Below are positions 46,572-55,590 of a DNA stretch of 64,000 nucleotides, piece by piece. The notes beneath the pieces were generated by a model. It did not search any database and was not told the DNA's origin. It saw only the letters and a list, made by a program, of their open reading frames with translations. This DNA is from Chloroflexota bacterium (GTDB taxonomy: Bacteria; Chloroflexota; UBA11872): assembly GCA_022825895.1 (NCBI GenBank), contig JAJDVX010000012.1, positions 1 to 64,000 of the forward strand, given 5' to 3'. The position numbers and the translations under genes were made by a program. Within the stretch, counting starts at the first letter, position 1. Every line of letters begins with the position of its first letter.

Positions 46572-47525
46572 ATGCGAATCGTCTTCTTCGGCACGCCTGA
46601 CTTCGGGGTCCCCTCCTTGCGCAAGCTGGCGACCGCGTTCGATGTCGCGCTGGTGGTCACGCGACCCGACCGTCCGGTCGGTCGAGGCGGGCGGCTGACC
46701 GCGCCTCCGGTGGCTGTCGTTGCCCGCGACCTGGATCTCGACCTGTTTCAACCGCCGAACCCCAACCAGCCGCACGCGGTCGACGCCATCGGCTCCTACG
46801 GGCCCGATGCCGTCGTATGCGTGGCCTATGGACGAATCCTCGGCGCGGCGCTGCGACGGCTGGCCTCCCCTGGCATTCTCAACGCCCATCCGTCGCTGCT
46901 GCCCGCGTATCGCGGCGCGTCGCCGATTCAGATCGCCTTGCTCCAGGGCGCCGGCGAAACCGGCGTCACCCTGATTCGGCTTGTCCGCGCCCTCGACGCC
47001 GGACCGATCGTGGCGGCCGAGCGAACCCGGATCGACTCGGACGAGACCGCGGCAGACCTGCACGCGCGCTTGGCTGACCTCACGGCCGACCTGCTGATTC
47101 GCGTCCTGCCCGCCTGGGCCGCCGGTGAAATGGCCGAGCAGCCGCAGGATGAGGCGAAAGCCAGCCTCACGCGTCCCCTTGAACGCGCCGACGCCGAACT
47201 CGACCTCCGCCAAACTGCCCGCGACCTGTACAACCGCTGGCGGGCCTTTCAGCCCTGGCCCGGGGCGCGGGTGCAAGCCGGCGACACTGTCTGTGGGCTG
47301 CATGTCGTTAGCGTGACCGATCAGCGGCTCGATCCTGGCGAGGCTCGCCTGATCGGCAACCAACTCATGCTCGGCTGCGGCACGGGCGCGCTGGCCATTC
47401 GCGCCATCCAGCCTGCCGGACGCAAACGCATGGACGCCGCGGCGTTCGCGCGCGGCTACCAGCGCCTCCTCGCCGAGCCCTGGGGCCGTCCCTATCCCAA
47501 GCCAGGGCCACAGTTGATCAAGTAA
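46572..47525 (+). CDS. fmt: Methionyl-tRNA formyltransferase
   Basis: Formylates initiator Met-tRNA, 317 residues. FFGTPDFGVPSLRKLA at the N-terminus, NAHPSLLPAYRGASPIQIALLQG (catalytic Asn and His) and the C-terminal OB-type domain from about residue 205 (ERADAELDL, RAFQPWPGA) are all present. It is in tandem with def. Confidence 0.96.
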   Translation: MRIVFFGTPDFGVPSLRKLATAFDVALVVTRPDRPVGRGGRLTAPPVAVVARDLDLDLFQPPNPNQPHAVDAIGSYGPDAVVCVAYGRILGAALRRLASPGILNAHPSLLPAYRGASPIQIALLQGAGETGVTLIRLVRALDAGPIVAAERTRIDSDETAADLHARLADLTADLLIRVLPAWAAGEMAEQPQDEAKASLTRPLERADAELDLRQTARDLYNRWRAFQPWPGARVQAGDTVCGLHVVSVTDQRLDPGEARLIGNQLMLGCGTGALAIRAIQPAGRKRMDAAAFARGYQRLLAEPWGRPYPKPGPQLIK

Positions 47526-47622
47526 CTGGAAGCTCCGCTACGGTGCCCATCCGGCGCGGTGATACGCTTGATCCCGAGACGCGGCGCGTACCGCAGCGAC
47601 TGCGCGAAGAGGCTCGCCCATC

Positions 47623-48348
47623 GTGTTTTTCCCCTTATTTGACCCGTTGTATCTCCTGCTCATCGGCCCGGCGTTCATCCTGGCCATGTGGGCCCAGAAC
47701 CGCGTCAAGGGCACCTACCGCAAGTACTCCCAGGTCATGTCCAGCTCGGGCATCCCGGCCCACCTGGCGGCCCGGCGTCTGCTGGATGCCGTGGGGCTGT
47801 ACAACGTGGAGGTCAAGCGCGTGCCGGGCGAACTGACGGATCACTACGACCCGACCAAAAAAGTCCTGCGCCTGTCCGACGGCGTATTCGACAGCAACTC
47901 ACTGGCCGCGGTGGCGATCGCCGCCCACGAGGCCGGTCATGCCATGCAGGACAAGATCCGCTACCCCTTCCTGGTGCTGCGCACGGCCATGGTGCCCATC
48001 ACCACGTTCGGGTCGCGCTTCGGTTACTTCATGCTGATCGGCGGGTTCCTGCTGGCCATGTTCACGGGCGGCGGCGAACTGGGCCTTGCGGTGGCCTGGA
48101 TCGGATTGGCGCTCTTCAGCACGGCCTTTGTCTTCGCGCTGATTACGTTGCCGGTCGAGTTCGACGCCAGCAAGCGGGCGCTGCAAATGATGGAGAGCGT
48201 CTACGTCATCAGCGGAGCTGAGCGCTTGCACGCCAAGAAAGTGCTGGACGCCGCGGCCCTCACCTACATCGCCGCGATGTTCATCGCCCTGATGCAAGTC
48301 CTCTACTTCGCCCTCCGGCTGCTCGCCCTTTCCGGCAGTCGCGACTAG
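47623..48348 (+). CDS. Zinc metallopeptidase, YugP/DUF2268-type
   Basis: Membrane-bound neutral zinc metallopeptidase of 241 residues, similar to YugP. A first hydrophobic segment (about 5-22) is followed by the zinc motif IAAHEAGHAMQD (His, Glu, His) and by four more hydrophobic stretches. LRLSDGVFDSNSLAAVAIAAHE is usual for the family. Function unknown. The start is GTG 47623; 97 bases separate it from fmt. Confidence 0.9.
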   Translation: MFFPLFDPLYLLLIGPAFILAMWAQNRVKGTYRKYSQVMSSSGIPAHLAARRLLDAVGLYNVEVKRVPGELTDHYDPTKKVLRLSDGVFDSNSLAAVAIAAHEAGHAMQDKIRYPFLVLRTAMVPITTFGSRFGYFMLIGGFLLAMFTGGGELGLAVAWIGLALFSTAFVFALITLPVEFDASKRALQMMESVYVISGAERLHAKKVLDAAALTYIAAMFIALMQVLYFALRLLALSGSRD

Positions 48349-48363
48349 CGTCCCGGCGCTCGC

Positions 48364-49470
48364 GTGAGCGGTCCTCCGGGCGCCGCGCCGGATCGTCCGC
48401 CAGTCTCGGGAGCTTCGTCGCGCGCCCTGCGTGAAGCTCTCTCCGGCGAACCGCGCTACCGAGTCGACCAGCTAAGCCGCGCGGTCTTCCGCGAAGCGGC
48501 CACCGGCTTCGAAGAGATTCTTACGTTGCCGGCCGGCTTGCGCGCGTCGTTGGCCCAGCGCTTTAATTATGAAGCGCTCGAAGCCGTCCGCAGCGAAACT
48601 TCGTCCGACGGCACCCGAAAAATCCTGTTTCGCACCACCGACGGTGCGGCCGTGGAAACCGTGCAAATGCCGACCGAGCGACCCGGCGCCACCACGATCT
48701 GCCTCAGTTCCCAGGCCGGTTGCGGCATGGGCTGCACCTTTTGCGCCACCGGCGCCATGGGTCTCACCCGCCATCTGACCGCCAGCGAGATCGTCGACCA
48801 GTTCCTCCACTTCCGGCGGCGCTCGAACGAGCGTCAGACGCCCGACCGCGCCGTGTTCATGGGGATGGGCGAGCCGTTGGCCAACTTGCGCGAAGTGGAG
48901 CGAGCGGTGCGTACGCTGGTGAATCCGACGGCCGTTGGGCTGAGCCCGCGCCGCGTGACCGTGTCGACCGTCGGCTTGACCAGAGGCATCCACGCCATGG
49001 CTGGCTGGGGGCTGCCCGTGAGCCTGGCCATCTCGCTCCATGCACCGGACGACGATGTCCGAGCCCAGCTTGTGCCCGTCGCTCGCCGGTTCCCGCTTGG
49101 CTCCCTGATGGAGGCCAGTCGCCGCTACCAGCAGCAGGCCCGGCGACGGGTCACATACGAATACACCTTGCTGGACGGTGTGAACGATTCGCTGTCGCAG
49201 GCCGCCGACCTGGCGCGGTTGCTGCGCGGCCAGCGCTGTCACGTGAACCTGATTCCGTTCAACGCCTATCCGGGAGCGCGCTATCGTCCCACGCCGCGCG
49301 ACGGAATCCGAGCCTTTCGCGACGCCCTGCGTGATCGCGGCCTGCGGGCCACCATTCGGCGAACCCGCGGACGCGACATTTCCGGGGCCTGCGGCCAACT
49401 GCACGCGGGAGCGCTGGCCGGGCGTGCACGTCGGACTGATTCGGCTAATCTTCGGCGCGACGGCGGGTAG
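48364..49470 (+). CDS. rlmN: Dual-specificity RNA methyltransferase RlmN
   Basis: Radical-SAM enzyme that methylates A2503 of 23S rRNA and A37 of some tRNAs, 368 residues. The [4Fe-4S] ligands are CGMGCTFC (C120, C124, C127). The conserved Cys of the C-terminal region is in SGACGQL. RVTVSTVGLTRGIHAMA and EYTLLDGVNDS are family blocks. The tail after GACGQL (about 20 residues) is longer than average. GTG start. Confidence 0.94.
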   Translation: MSGPPGAAPDRPPVSGASSRALREALSGEPRYRVDQLSRAVFREAATGFEEILTLPAGLRASLAQRFNYEALEAVRSETSSDGTRKILFRTTDGAAVETVQMPTERPGATTICLSSQAGCGMGCTFCATGAMGLTRHLTASEIVDQFLHFRRRSNERQTPDRAVFMGMGEPLANLREVERAVRTLVNPTAVGLSPRRVTVSTVGLTRGIHAMAGWGLPVSLAISLHAPDDDVRAQLVPVARRFPLGSLMEASRRYQQQARRRVTYEYTLLDGVNDSLSQAADLARLLRGQRCHVNLIPFNAYPGARYRPTPRDGIRAFRDALRDRGLRATIRRTRGRDISGACGQLHAGALAGRARRTDSANLRRDGG

Positions 49471-49548
49471 CAAGGCGCTGCGTCCGGTGAACGATCAGGC
49501 AATGCGGCCAGCGGTGACGAAGCGCCCCGATGCGCGGGGGCGCCCGCG

Positions 49549-50214
49549 ATGAAACAGGTCCTGATCGCTCCCTCCATTCTGTCCGCCGATTTCGCGTCGC
49601 TCGGCGAGCAAGTCCGCGAAGCCAGGTCCGGCGGCGCCGACTGGATCCACGTTGACGTGATGGACGGGCATTTCGTCCCGCAAATCAGCTTCGGCGAGCC
49701 CATCGTCCGTGCCCTGCGCCCGGTCACGGACGTGCCGCTGGACGTTCACCTGATGATCGAGCCGGTGGACCCACACCTGGAGACATTCGCGGCGGCGGGC
49801 GCCGACTCCATAACCATTCACGTCGAGGCGACGCCCGACCCGGCCCGCACGCTCCGGACCATCCGCGACCTCGGCGTTCGACCCGGACTCACCCTGCGCC
49901 CCGGCACGCCGGCGTGGGCGTTATGGCCCTACCTGGATCTTGCGGAGATTGTGCTGGTGATGACCGTCGAGCCGGGACGCGGCGGCCAGTCCTTCATGCC
50001 GGACATGCTGCCGCGCATTCAGCAGATGGCCGAGCGGCTGAAGTCCCTTGACGGGGATCGCTGGCTCCAGGTCGACGGTGGGTTAAACGCGGCAACCACC
50101 GCTGCGGCCGTAACGGCCGGAGCGCAGGTCATCGTTGCCGGGTCGGCGGTATTTGGAGATGCGCGAGGCGTCGCGGCCGCGATTGACGGCCTGCGCCGGG
50201 CGGCCGCGGGTTAG
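49549..50214 (+). CDS. rpe: Ribulose-phosphate 3-epimerase
   Basis: Interconverts ribulose 5-phosphate and xylulose 5-phosphate, 221 residues. APSILSADFASLGEQV, HVDVMDGHFVPQISFG, LDVHLMIEP and VMTVEPGRGGQSF are the four usual blocks, with metal and catalytic residues (Asp in VDVMDGHF, His in DVHLM). The C-terminal end lies opposite rpmB, overlapping it by four bases. Confidence 0.96.
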   Translation: MKQVLIAPSILSADFASLGEQVREARSGGADWIHVDVMDGHFVPQISFGEPIVRALRPVTDVPLDVHLMIEPVDPHLETFAAAGADSITIHVEATPDPARTLRTIRDLGVRPGLTLRPGTPAWALWPYLDLAEIVLVMTVEPGRGGQSFMPDMLPRIQQMAERLKSLDGDRWLQVDGGLNAATTAAAVTAGAQVIVAGSAVFGDARGVAAAIDGLRRAAAG

Positions 50215-50417
50215 CCCAGGCGGTCGACCGTACGAATACAGCGCGTGCAAATCTTCACGCGCTGATAGCGGCCATCGATCATCAGCCGCTTGCGCTGGAC
50301 GTTGACCGACCACATCTTCTGCTTGCGTGGCGCTTTGCGTTCCCAGCGACCGGACGCCGAGTGGCGAATGTGCCGGCCAAACTGGGGACCCGCCTCGCAG
50401 ACTTCACAGCGAGCCAA
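50211..50417 (-). CDS. rpmB: 50S ribosomal protein bL28
   Basis: Large-subunit protein of 68 residues. MARCEVCEAGPQFG and VCTRCIRT-type ending (KICTRCIRTVDRLG) give the CxxC pairs of the zinc form, and RWERKAPRKQKMWSVNVQ is the central block. It is the only minus-strand gene between 38.7 and 61.2 kb and is divergent from fakA. Confidence 0.94.
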   Translation of the reverse strand: MARCEVCEAGPQFGRHIRHSASGRWERKAPRKQKMWSVNVQRKRLMIDGRYQRVKICTRCIRTVDRLG

Positions 50418-50433
50418 GGGCGCACCTACTCCG

Positions 50434-50463
50434 TTGACGCAATCCTGAGCGCGTCCCTAAGAT
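50434..50463 (+). promoter_or_regulatory. Promoter of fakA
   Basis: TTGACG (50434-50439) and TAAGAT (50458-50463) are 18 bases apart in the divergent rpmB-fakA gap. Transcription would begin about 30 bases before the fakA ATG. Confidence 0.55.
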
Positions 50464-50503
50464 CAAGTTTCCCCATGCTAGCACCGCAAGAAGGCGCCCA
50501 AGT

Positions 50504-52144
50504 ATGACGCTGGCAGATTCCCACCCCGAGGCCGCCGACCTGCGCGACGGCCGGCGCTTTATGCACGCCATCGAGTACAGCTTGCGCTGGCTGGAGATCA
50601 ACGCCGAAGCGATCGACCGCCTCAACGTCTACCCCGTGCCCGATGGCGATACCGGCACCAACATGGTGCTCACCTTGCGCGCCGCCATCCGCGAGGCCAC
50701 CGACAACCCGTCCAACAACGTGGACGTGGTTGCGGCCAATCTGGCGCGCGGCGCCTTGTTGGGCGCGCGCGGTAACTCCGGCGTCATCCTGTCGCAAATC
50801 ATCCGCGGCCTCGCCGAGGGCCTCGACGGCCACCGCGAGTTCGGCATCCCCGAATTCAGCACCGCCCTCGAGCGCGCCTACCAGGTCGGCTACAAGGCCG
50901 TCACCAACCCGGTGGAAGGCACCATCCTCACCGTGGCGCGCGACGCCGGCGAGGCGGCCCAGGCCGCGCAAACGCAAGTCGATTCCGTTGAGGACCTGAT
51001 CGCCCAGGTCGTCGACGCCACCCGCGAGTCCGTGGCCAACACCCCCAATCTGCTGGACGTCCTGGCCGAGGCGGGCGTGGTCGATGCCGGCGGCCAGGGC
51101 CTGCACGTCATCTACGAAGGCCTGCTGCGGTCGCTGCGCGACGAGCCCTTGCCGGAATCGGCGGACCTCGACCGCGCAACGGACGTCTTCGCCGCCTTCG
51201 CCGAGACCCACCAGGCCGACGAGCATGGCTTCTGCACCGAATTCGTAGTCCACGGCGCCGATCTCGACGCCGACGCCATGCGAACCGAATTCGCCAAGAT
51301 CGGCGAGTCGCTCTTGGTCGTGGGCGACGCCAGCCTCGTGCGCGTGCATATCCACACCGAGCAACCCGGCCAGGCCATCAACACCGCCATGTCGTACGGC
51401 GAGCTCGATCAGCTCAAGGCCGACAACATGGACCTGCAGCAGGCGCGCAACTTCGAGGGCGCGCTGTCCGAGGCGTCGGAACCTCCCCCGCCCGCCAACG
51501 GCGTCATCGCCGTGGCCAGCGGCGACGGACTTGAAGAAGTGTTCCGCAGCCTGGGAGTGGACGTCGTCCGCGGCGGCCAAAGCATGAACCCCAGCGCCGG
51601 TGAGCTCCTGGAAGCCATCGACCGAACGCCCGATGACTGGGCGGTCGTCTTGCCCAACAACTCCAACATCTACCTCACGGCGCGGCAGGCGGCCGAGCAA
51701 TCGGATAAGAATGTGCATGTGATTGCCACGCGCACGCTTCCTCAGGGCTTCGCCGCCGCCCTGGCGTTCAACCCCGCCGACGCCTCCGAGGACAACGCCG
51801 AGGCCATGAGCGAAGCCGCCGGCGACGTCACCACGCTGGAAGTCACCCAGGCCGTGCGTGACGCCGTGCTCGACGGCAATCCCGTCGCCGAGGGCGAATA
51901 CATGGGGCTGCTGGACGACACGTTTGTGGCGCGCGGCGAGATGCCGCACCCGGTCATCATGCAAATGCTCCAACGTGTCGCGGAAGACGAGCCGGAAGCG
52001 CTGACCATCTACGTGGGTCAGGCCACGCCGGCTAATCGGGCCGAAGAACTCGCGGCCGAGATCAGCGAGCGCTACCCGGACATGGATGTACAGACGGTGG
52101 CGGGCGGCCAGGACCACTACGACTACATCATCGCGGTTGAGTAG
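50504..52144 (+). CDS. fakA: Fatty acid kinase subunit FakA (DhaL/YloV type)
   Basis: ATP-binding subunit that phosphorylates fatty acids held by a FakB/DegV protein, 546 residues. The N-terminal DhaL domain has the Mg-binding motif YPVPDGDTGTNM (43-54), LGARGNSGVILSQI and DAGGQGL. A middle domain and a C-terminal DegV-like domain follow. No fakB is seen in the window, so the partner is elsewhere. It is followed 15 bases later by recG, an arrangement common in Gram-positives. Confidence 0.92.
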   Translation: MTLADSHPEAADLRDGRRFMHAIEYSLRWLEINAEAIDRLNVYPVPDGDTGTNMVLTLRAAIREATDNPSNNVDVVAANLARGALLGARGNSGVILSQIIRGLAEGLDGHREFGIPEFSTALERAYQVGYKAVTNPVEGTILTVARDAGEAAQAAQTQVDSVEDLIAQVVDATRESVANTPNLLDVLAEAGVVDAGGQGLHVIYEGLLRSLRDEPLPESADLDRATDVFAAFAETHQADEHGFCTEFVVHGADLDADAMRTEFAKIGESLLVVGDASLVRVHIHTEQPGQAINTAMSYGELDQLKADNMDLQQARNFEGALSEASEPPPPANGVIAVASGDGLEEVFRSLGVDVVRGGQSMNPSAGELLEAIDRTPDDWAVVLPNNSNIYLTARQAAEQSDKNVHVIATRTLPQGFAAALAFNPADASEDNAEAMSEAAGDVTTLEVTQAVRDAVLDGNPVAEGEYMGLLDDTFVARGEMPHPVIMQMLQRVAEDEPEALTIYVGQATPANRAEELAAEISERYPDMDVQTVAGGQDHYDYIIAVE

Positions 52145-52159
52145 CGGCCAGTTGCGCGG

Positions 52160-54463
52160 ATGACGGCCGACCCCGAGCCGGCGCTGGCGCGAGAAGCGCG
52201 ACGCTTGCTGGAGGCCGAGGCGGCGGCCGGATTCAACGACTCGTCAATATCCGGTGGACTGTCTCGCTGGATTGCCGGTCAAGGCCAGCACGTGGGTTCA
52301 CTTACCCGCCTGTCGCAATACTCCCGGCTGCGGCCCCGTACGCGCGAGGACCTGGCCCGCGCTGTCCTTGCCGATCTGGGGACGAGCCATGCGGGGCCCT
52401 CGCGTGGCCGTGACGCCGATCAGCCCGTGACGGTGTTGCCCGGTGTGGGCCCCACGGCTGAGAAGCGGCTGGCCGCGCTGGATATCCGCACCGTCAGCAA
52501 TCTGCTGCATCACCGCCCGCGCCGCTTTATCGACCACTCGTCCGTCGTGCCCATCGCCGAGGCCGAACCCGGACGTGAAGTCACCATCATCGGAGACGTC
52601 GTGGAGATCCGGGCCCGACCGGCGCGCTCCGGCCGCGTGCGCGTGGTGGAGGCGGCCATCGCCGACAAAACGGGGCAAATCCTGGCTGTCTGGTTCAACC
52701 AGGTCTACCTGGCCAAGACCCTGCGGGGTCGGCGCAACGTGGCATTCGCGGGCCGCGTGGAATCGGCCGCCTACGACCGTCAGTTGACGAGCCCCGAGTA
52801 CGAGTTGGACGTACACCGCATGGTGCATGCCGGGCGCTTGGTCCCCGTCTATCCGCTGACGCGCGGATTGTCGCAGCGGCAGCTACGCCGCTGGATGTCG
52901 CTGGCGGTTGACGACTACGCCGCGTCCGTTCCCGAAACGCTGAGCGCGGCGCAGCGCCAGGCGCATGGTTTGCCCGATGTTGCGACGGCCATTCGCAATC
53001 TTCACTTTCCGGTTGATGCCGCGGCTCAGCAGGCCTCCGCCCGTCGATTTGCGTTTGCCGAGTTGCTGGTCTATCAACTCGCCATCCTGCGCCGCCGCCA
53101 GACCTGGCGCGAGAGCCAGCCCGGTCGCCCGGTACAAATTCACCGCGACGCCTTGGCGGCGTTCGGCGGCCAACTCCCGTTCAAGCTGACGGACGGACAG
53201 CGTGTGGCCGTGACTGACGTCTTGAACGACTTGCGGCGCGACCGGCCCATGAGCCGGCTGTTGCAAGGCGACGTCGGGTCCGGCAAAACCGTGGTGGCCG
53301 CCGGCGCGCTGCACGCCATCGTCGGCGACGGCTGGCAGGGCGCCATCATGGCCCCCACCGAAGTGCTGGCCGAACAGCACGCCGCCACCCTGCGCGAACT
53401 CCTGACGCCGCTCGGCGTCCGCGTGGAACTCGTTACCGGCAGCGTGCCCGCGGGCGAGAAGCGGCGCATCTGGCGCGACGTGGAGCGCGGCGACGTACAC
53501 GTCGTGGTGGGCACCCAGGCCATCATCCAGCGCAGCGCCAGGTTCGCTCGCCTGAACCTGGCGGTCGTGGACGAGCAGCACCGGTTCGGCGTACAGCAGC
53601 GCGGTGAGATTCGCGCCAAGGGCTACAACCCGCACCTGCTCGCCATGTCGGCCACGCCGATACCGCGCACGCTGGCGCTGACCGTCTACGGAGATCTTGA
53701 CATCAGCGCCTTACGCGAGCTGCCCGGCGGGCGTCGGCCGGTCAAGACGTCCTTCGTCCCGAACCACCGGCGCGGCGACGCCTACGCGTTCATTCGGCGC
53801 CAGGTGGAACGCGGGCGCCAGGCCTTCATCGTGTTTCCGATCATCGAGGATTCCGAAAGCCTCAACGCCCGCTCCGCGACGGAAGAGCACAAGCGGCTGA
53901 CCCGCGGCGCCTTCGCCGACCTCGCCGACGCGGTGGGTCTGCTGCACGGCCGGATGAGCGCCACCGCCAAGGAGCGCGTGATGCGGTCGTTCCGCGACGG
54001 CGAGATCCGGATCCTCGTCAGCACGTCGGTTATCGAGGTCGGGATCGACGTGCCCAACGCCAGCGTGATCGTGATTGAAGGCGCGGAACGCTTTGGCTTG
54101 GCCCAACTCCACCAGCTTCGCGGGCGCGTGGGCCGCGGCGAGCACCAGTCGTATTGTCTGCTGATGAGCGAGACCACCGACGCGACGGAGAACGCCCGGC
54201 TGCGCACGCTCCAGACCGTGCACGACGGCTTCACGCTGGCCGAGCGCGATCTGGAACTGCGCGGCCCCGGCGACGTGATCGGGACCCGGCAGAGCGGGGC
54301 GCTCGGCTTCCGCTTCGCTTCGGTCACCGACCTCTCGACCATCCAGTCGGCCCGTCGCCACGCCGAGGCCCTGGTCAATGCCGATCCTGAGCTCGCCGAT
54401 CCCGAGCACAGATCCCTGTCGGCGGCCGTGGCGCGCCTGCTGACTCGCAACGAGTGGAACTGA
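52160..54463 (+). CDS. recG: ATP-dependent DNA helicase RecG
   Basis: Branch-migration helicase for stalled forks and recombination, 767 residues. An N-terminal extension of about 90 residues precedes the wedge/OB domain (VLPGVGPTAEKRLAALDI, then the YRPRRFID-type HRPRRFIDHS). Helicase motifs are complete: LLQGDVGSGKTVVA (about 370), DEQHRFG (about 470), SATPIPRTLAL and the motif VI region QLHQLRGRVGRGEHQSYCLL. In contrast with priA, the ATPase is intact. Confidence 0.96.
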   Translation: MTADPEPALAREARRLLEAEAAAGFNDSSISGGLSRWIAGQGQHVGSLTRLSQYSRLRPRTREDLARAVLADLGTSHAGPSRGRDADQPVTVLPGVGPTAEKRLAALDIRTVSNLLHHRPRRFIDHSSVVPIAEAEPGREVTIIGDVVEIRARPARSGRVRVVEAAIADKTGQILAVWFNQVYLAKTLRGRRNVAFAGRVESAAYDRQLTSPEYELDVHRMVHAGRLVPVYPLTRGLSQRQLRRWMSLAVDDYAASVPETLSAAQRQAHGLPDVATAIRNLHFPVDAAAQQASARRFAFAELLVYQLAILRRRQTWRESQPGRPVQIHRDALAAFGGQLPFKLTDGQRVAVTDVLNDLRRDRPMSRLLQGDVGSGKTVVAAGALHAIVGDGWQGAIMAPTEVLAEQHAATLRELLTPLGVRVELVTGSVPAGEKRRIWRDVERGDVHVVVGTQAIIQRSARFARLNLAVVDEQHRFGVQQRGEIRAKGYNPHLLAMSATPIPRTLALTVYGDLDISALRELPGGRRPVKTSFVPNHRRGDAYAFIRRQVERGRQAFIVFPIIEDSESLNARSATEEHKRLTRGAFADLADAVGLLHGRMSATAKERVMRSFRDGEIRILVSTSVIEVGIDVPNASVIVIEGAERFGLAQLHQLRGRVGRGEHQSYCLLMSETTDATENARLRTLQTVHDGFTLAERDLELRGPGDVIGTRQSGALGFRFASVTDLSTIQSARRHAEALVNADPELADPEHRSLSAAVARLLTRNEWN

Positions 54464-54470
54464 GGACGAC

Positions 54471-55064
54471 GTGGCGGCGCGCGGCCGCGGCCTGACCATC
54501 ACCGCCGGCGTCCATCGTGGCCGGCGGCTCCGCGTGCCGCCCGGTGTCCGCCCCACCACCGACCGCGTGCGAGCTGCCGTATTCGATGCTCTGCAAGGAC
54601 CGCCGCCCGAGCGTGTGCTCGACCTCTTCGCGGGGTCCGGGGCGTTCGGGATCGAGGCGCTGAGTCGGGGGGCGGCCTTCGCATGCTTCATCGAGCGCAG
54701 TCGACGTGCGGCGGCGGTGATCAAACAGAACGTCAATCTTCTGGGCCTTGGCGACAAATCCGCGGTCGTTATCGGCGACGCGCGGCGGCCGTCACGGGCG
54801 CGCGGTGGGCCGTTTGGACTCGTCCTTGCAGACCCGCCGTACGCCGACGATCCCTGGGTGGCGTTGTTCGACTCGCTGGAGACGCCTGGCTTGCTGACAC
54901 GCGACGCCATCGTCGTAACCGAAACCAGTAGCCGTGCGGGAGCGCCGCGTGCTCCCCTTGGCTGGCGTCTCCTGAAGAAACGCCGTCACGGCGACACGTC
55001 ATTCGCAATGTTCGCGCGCGAACAGCCGCCGCCGGAGCCGCGGTCGGATCCGCCGTCGCTATAA
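54471..55064 (+). CDS. rsmD: 16S rRNA (guanine966-N2)-methyltransferase
   Basis: SAM-dependent methyltransferase of 197 residues. ITAGVHRGRRLRVPPG and PTTDRVRAAVFDAL are the RsmD opening, VLDLFAGSGAFGIEALSRGA is the SAM motif and LVLADPPYADD holds the catalytic DPPY. GTG start eight bases after recG. Its C-terminus (about 20 residues, Pro-rich) overlaps the -10 element before coaD. Confidence 0.93.
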   Translation: MAARGRGLTITAGVHRGRRLRVPPGVRPTTDRVRAAVFDALQGPPPERVLDLFAGSGAFGIEALSRGAAFACFIERSRRAAAVIKQNVNLLGLGDKSAVVIGDARRPSRARGGPFGLVLADPPYADDPWVALFDSLETPGLLTRDAIVVTETSSRAGAPRAPLGWRLLKKRRHGDTSFAMFAREQPPPEPRSDPPSL

Positions 55065-55065
55065 T
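55060..55065 (+). promoter_or_regulatory. -10 element of coaD
   Basis: A perfect TATAAT overlaps the end of rsmD, 27 bases before the preferred coaD start. No matching -35 is seen at 16-18 bases. A start of transcription near 55072 would leave room for the GGAAGGA ribosome-binding site. Confidence 0.45.
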
Positions 55066-55092
55066 GCGCCGGGCGTGTTGGAAGGACAGGCC

Positions 55093-55584
55093 GTGCGCGC
55101 ACTGTTTCCCGCTACCTTCGACCCGGTCACCAACGGCCATATGGACATCTTGACCCGCGCCGCCGGTGTATTTGACGTGGTCGTGGCTGGAGTCTTTGCG
55201 AACGAGCGCGGCGATACCCTCTTCACGGCCGACGAACGCTTGGCCCTGCTGGACACCGCGGTGGCCCATCTGCCCAACGTCGAAGCGCGAATGTACGCCG
55301 GCCTCACAGTAGACTTTGCCCGCCAAGCCGAAGCTGGCGTACTGGTTCGCGGTCTGCGCGCCGTGTCAGACTTCGAGTACGAATTCGCGCTCTCGGCCAT
55401 GAATCGACGCTTGCATCCGGATATCGACACCATGTTCTTCCTTTCGGCGCCTGAGCACGCATTCGTCAGTTCGTCGCTCATCCGCGAAATCGGGGCGCTG
55501 GGTCGCTCGGTCGAGCCGTTCGTCCCGCCGAATGTTGCAACCGCCGTCGGTAAGAAATTTGCCGTACCCCACGGGCGGAGGTAG
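55093..55584 (+). CDS. coaD: Phosphopantetheine adenylyltransferase
   Basis: Penultimate step of coenzyme A synthesis, 163 residues. FPATFDPVTNGHMDI holds the T/HxGH nucleotidyltransferase motif, RGLRAVSDFEYE binds the pantetheine side and FVSSSLIRE is the C-terminal block. I start at GTG 55093 because GGAAGGA lies six bases upstream and the family begins directly before FPATFDP; the GTG at 55075 adds six residues. Confidence 0.94.
   Translation: MRALFPATFDPVTNGHMDILTRAAGVFDVVVAGVFANERGDTLFTADERLALLDTAVAHLPNVEARMYAGLTVDFARQAEAGVLVRGLRAVSDFEYEFALSAMNRRLHPDIDTMFFLSAPEHAFVSSSLIREIGALGRSVEPFVPPNVATAVGKKFAVPHGRR
55577..55582 (+). promoter_or_regulatory. Perfect Shine-Dalgarno before a non-canonical start
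   Basis: GGAGGT overlaps the last codons of coaD and lies eight bases before ATC 55591. It is the best ribosome-binding site in this operon yet no ATG, GTG or TTG is near it in the right place. Confidence 0.6.
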
Positions 55585-55590
55585 TTCGCC

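Noticed and set aside
50426..52117. 563-residue minus-strand open frame opposite fakA
   Set aside because: It mirrors fakA codon by codon, is rich in Gly, Val and His with no domain, and fakA has all its motifs. Long antisense frames are expected at this GC content.
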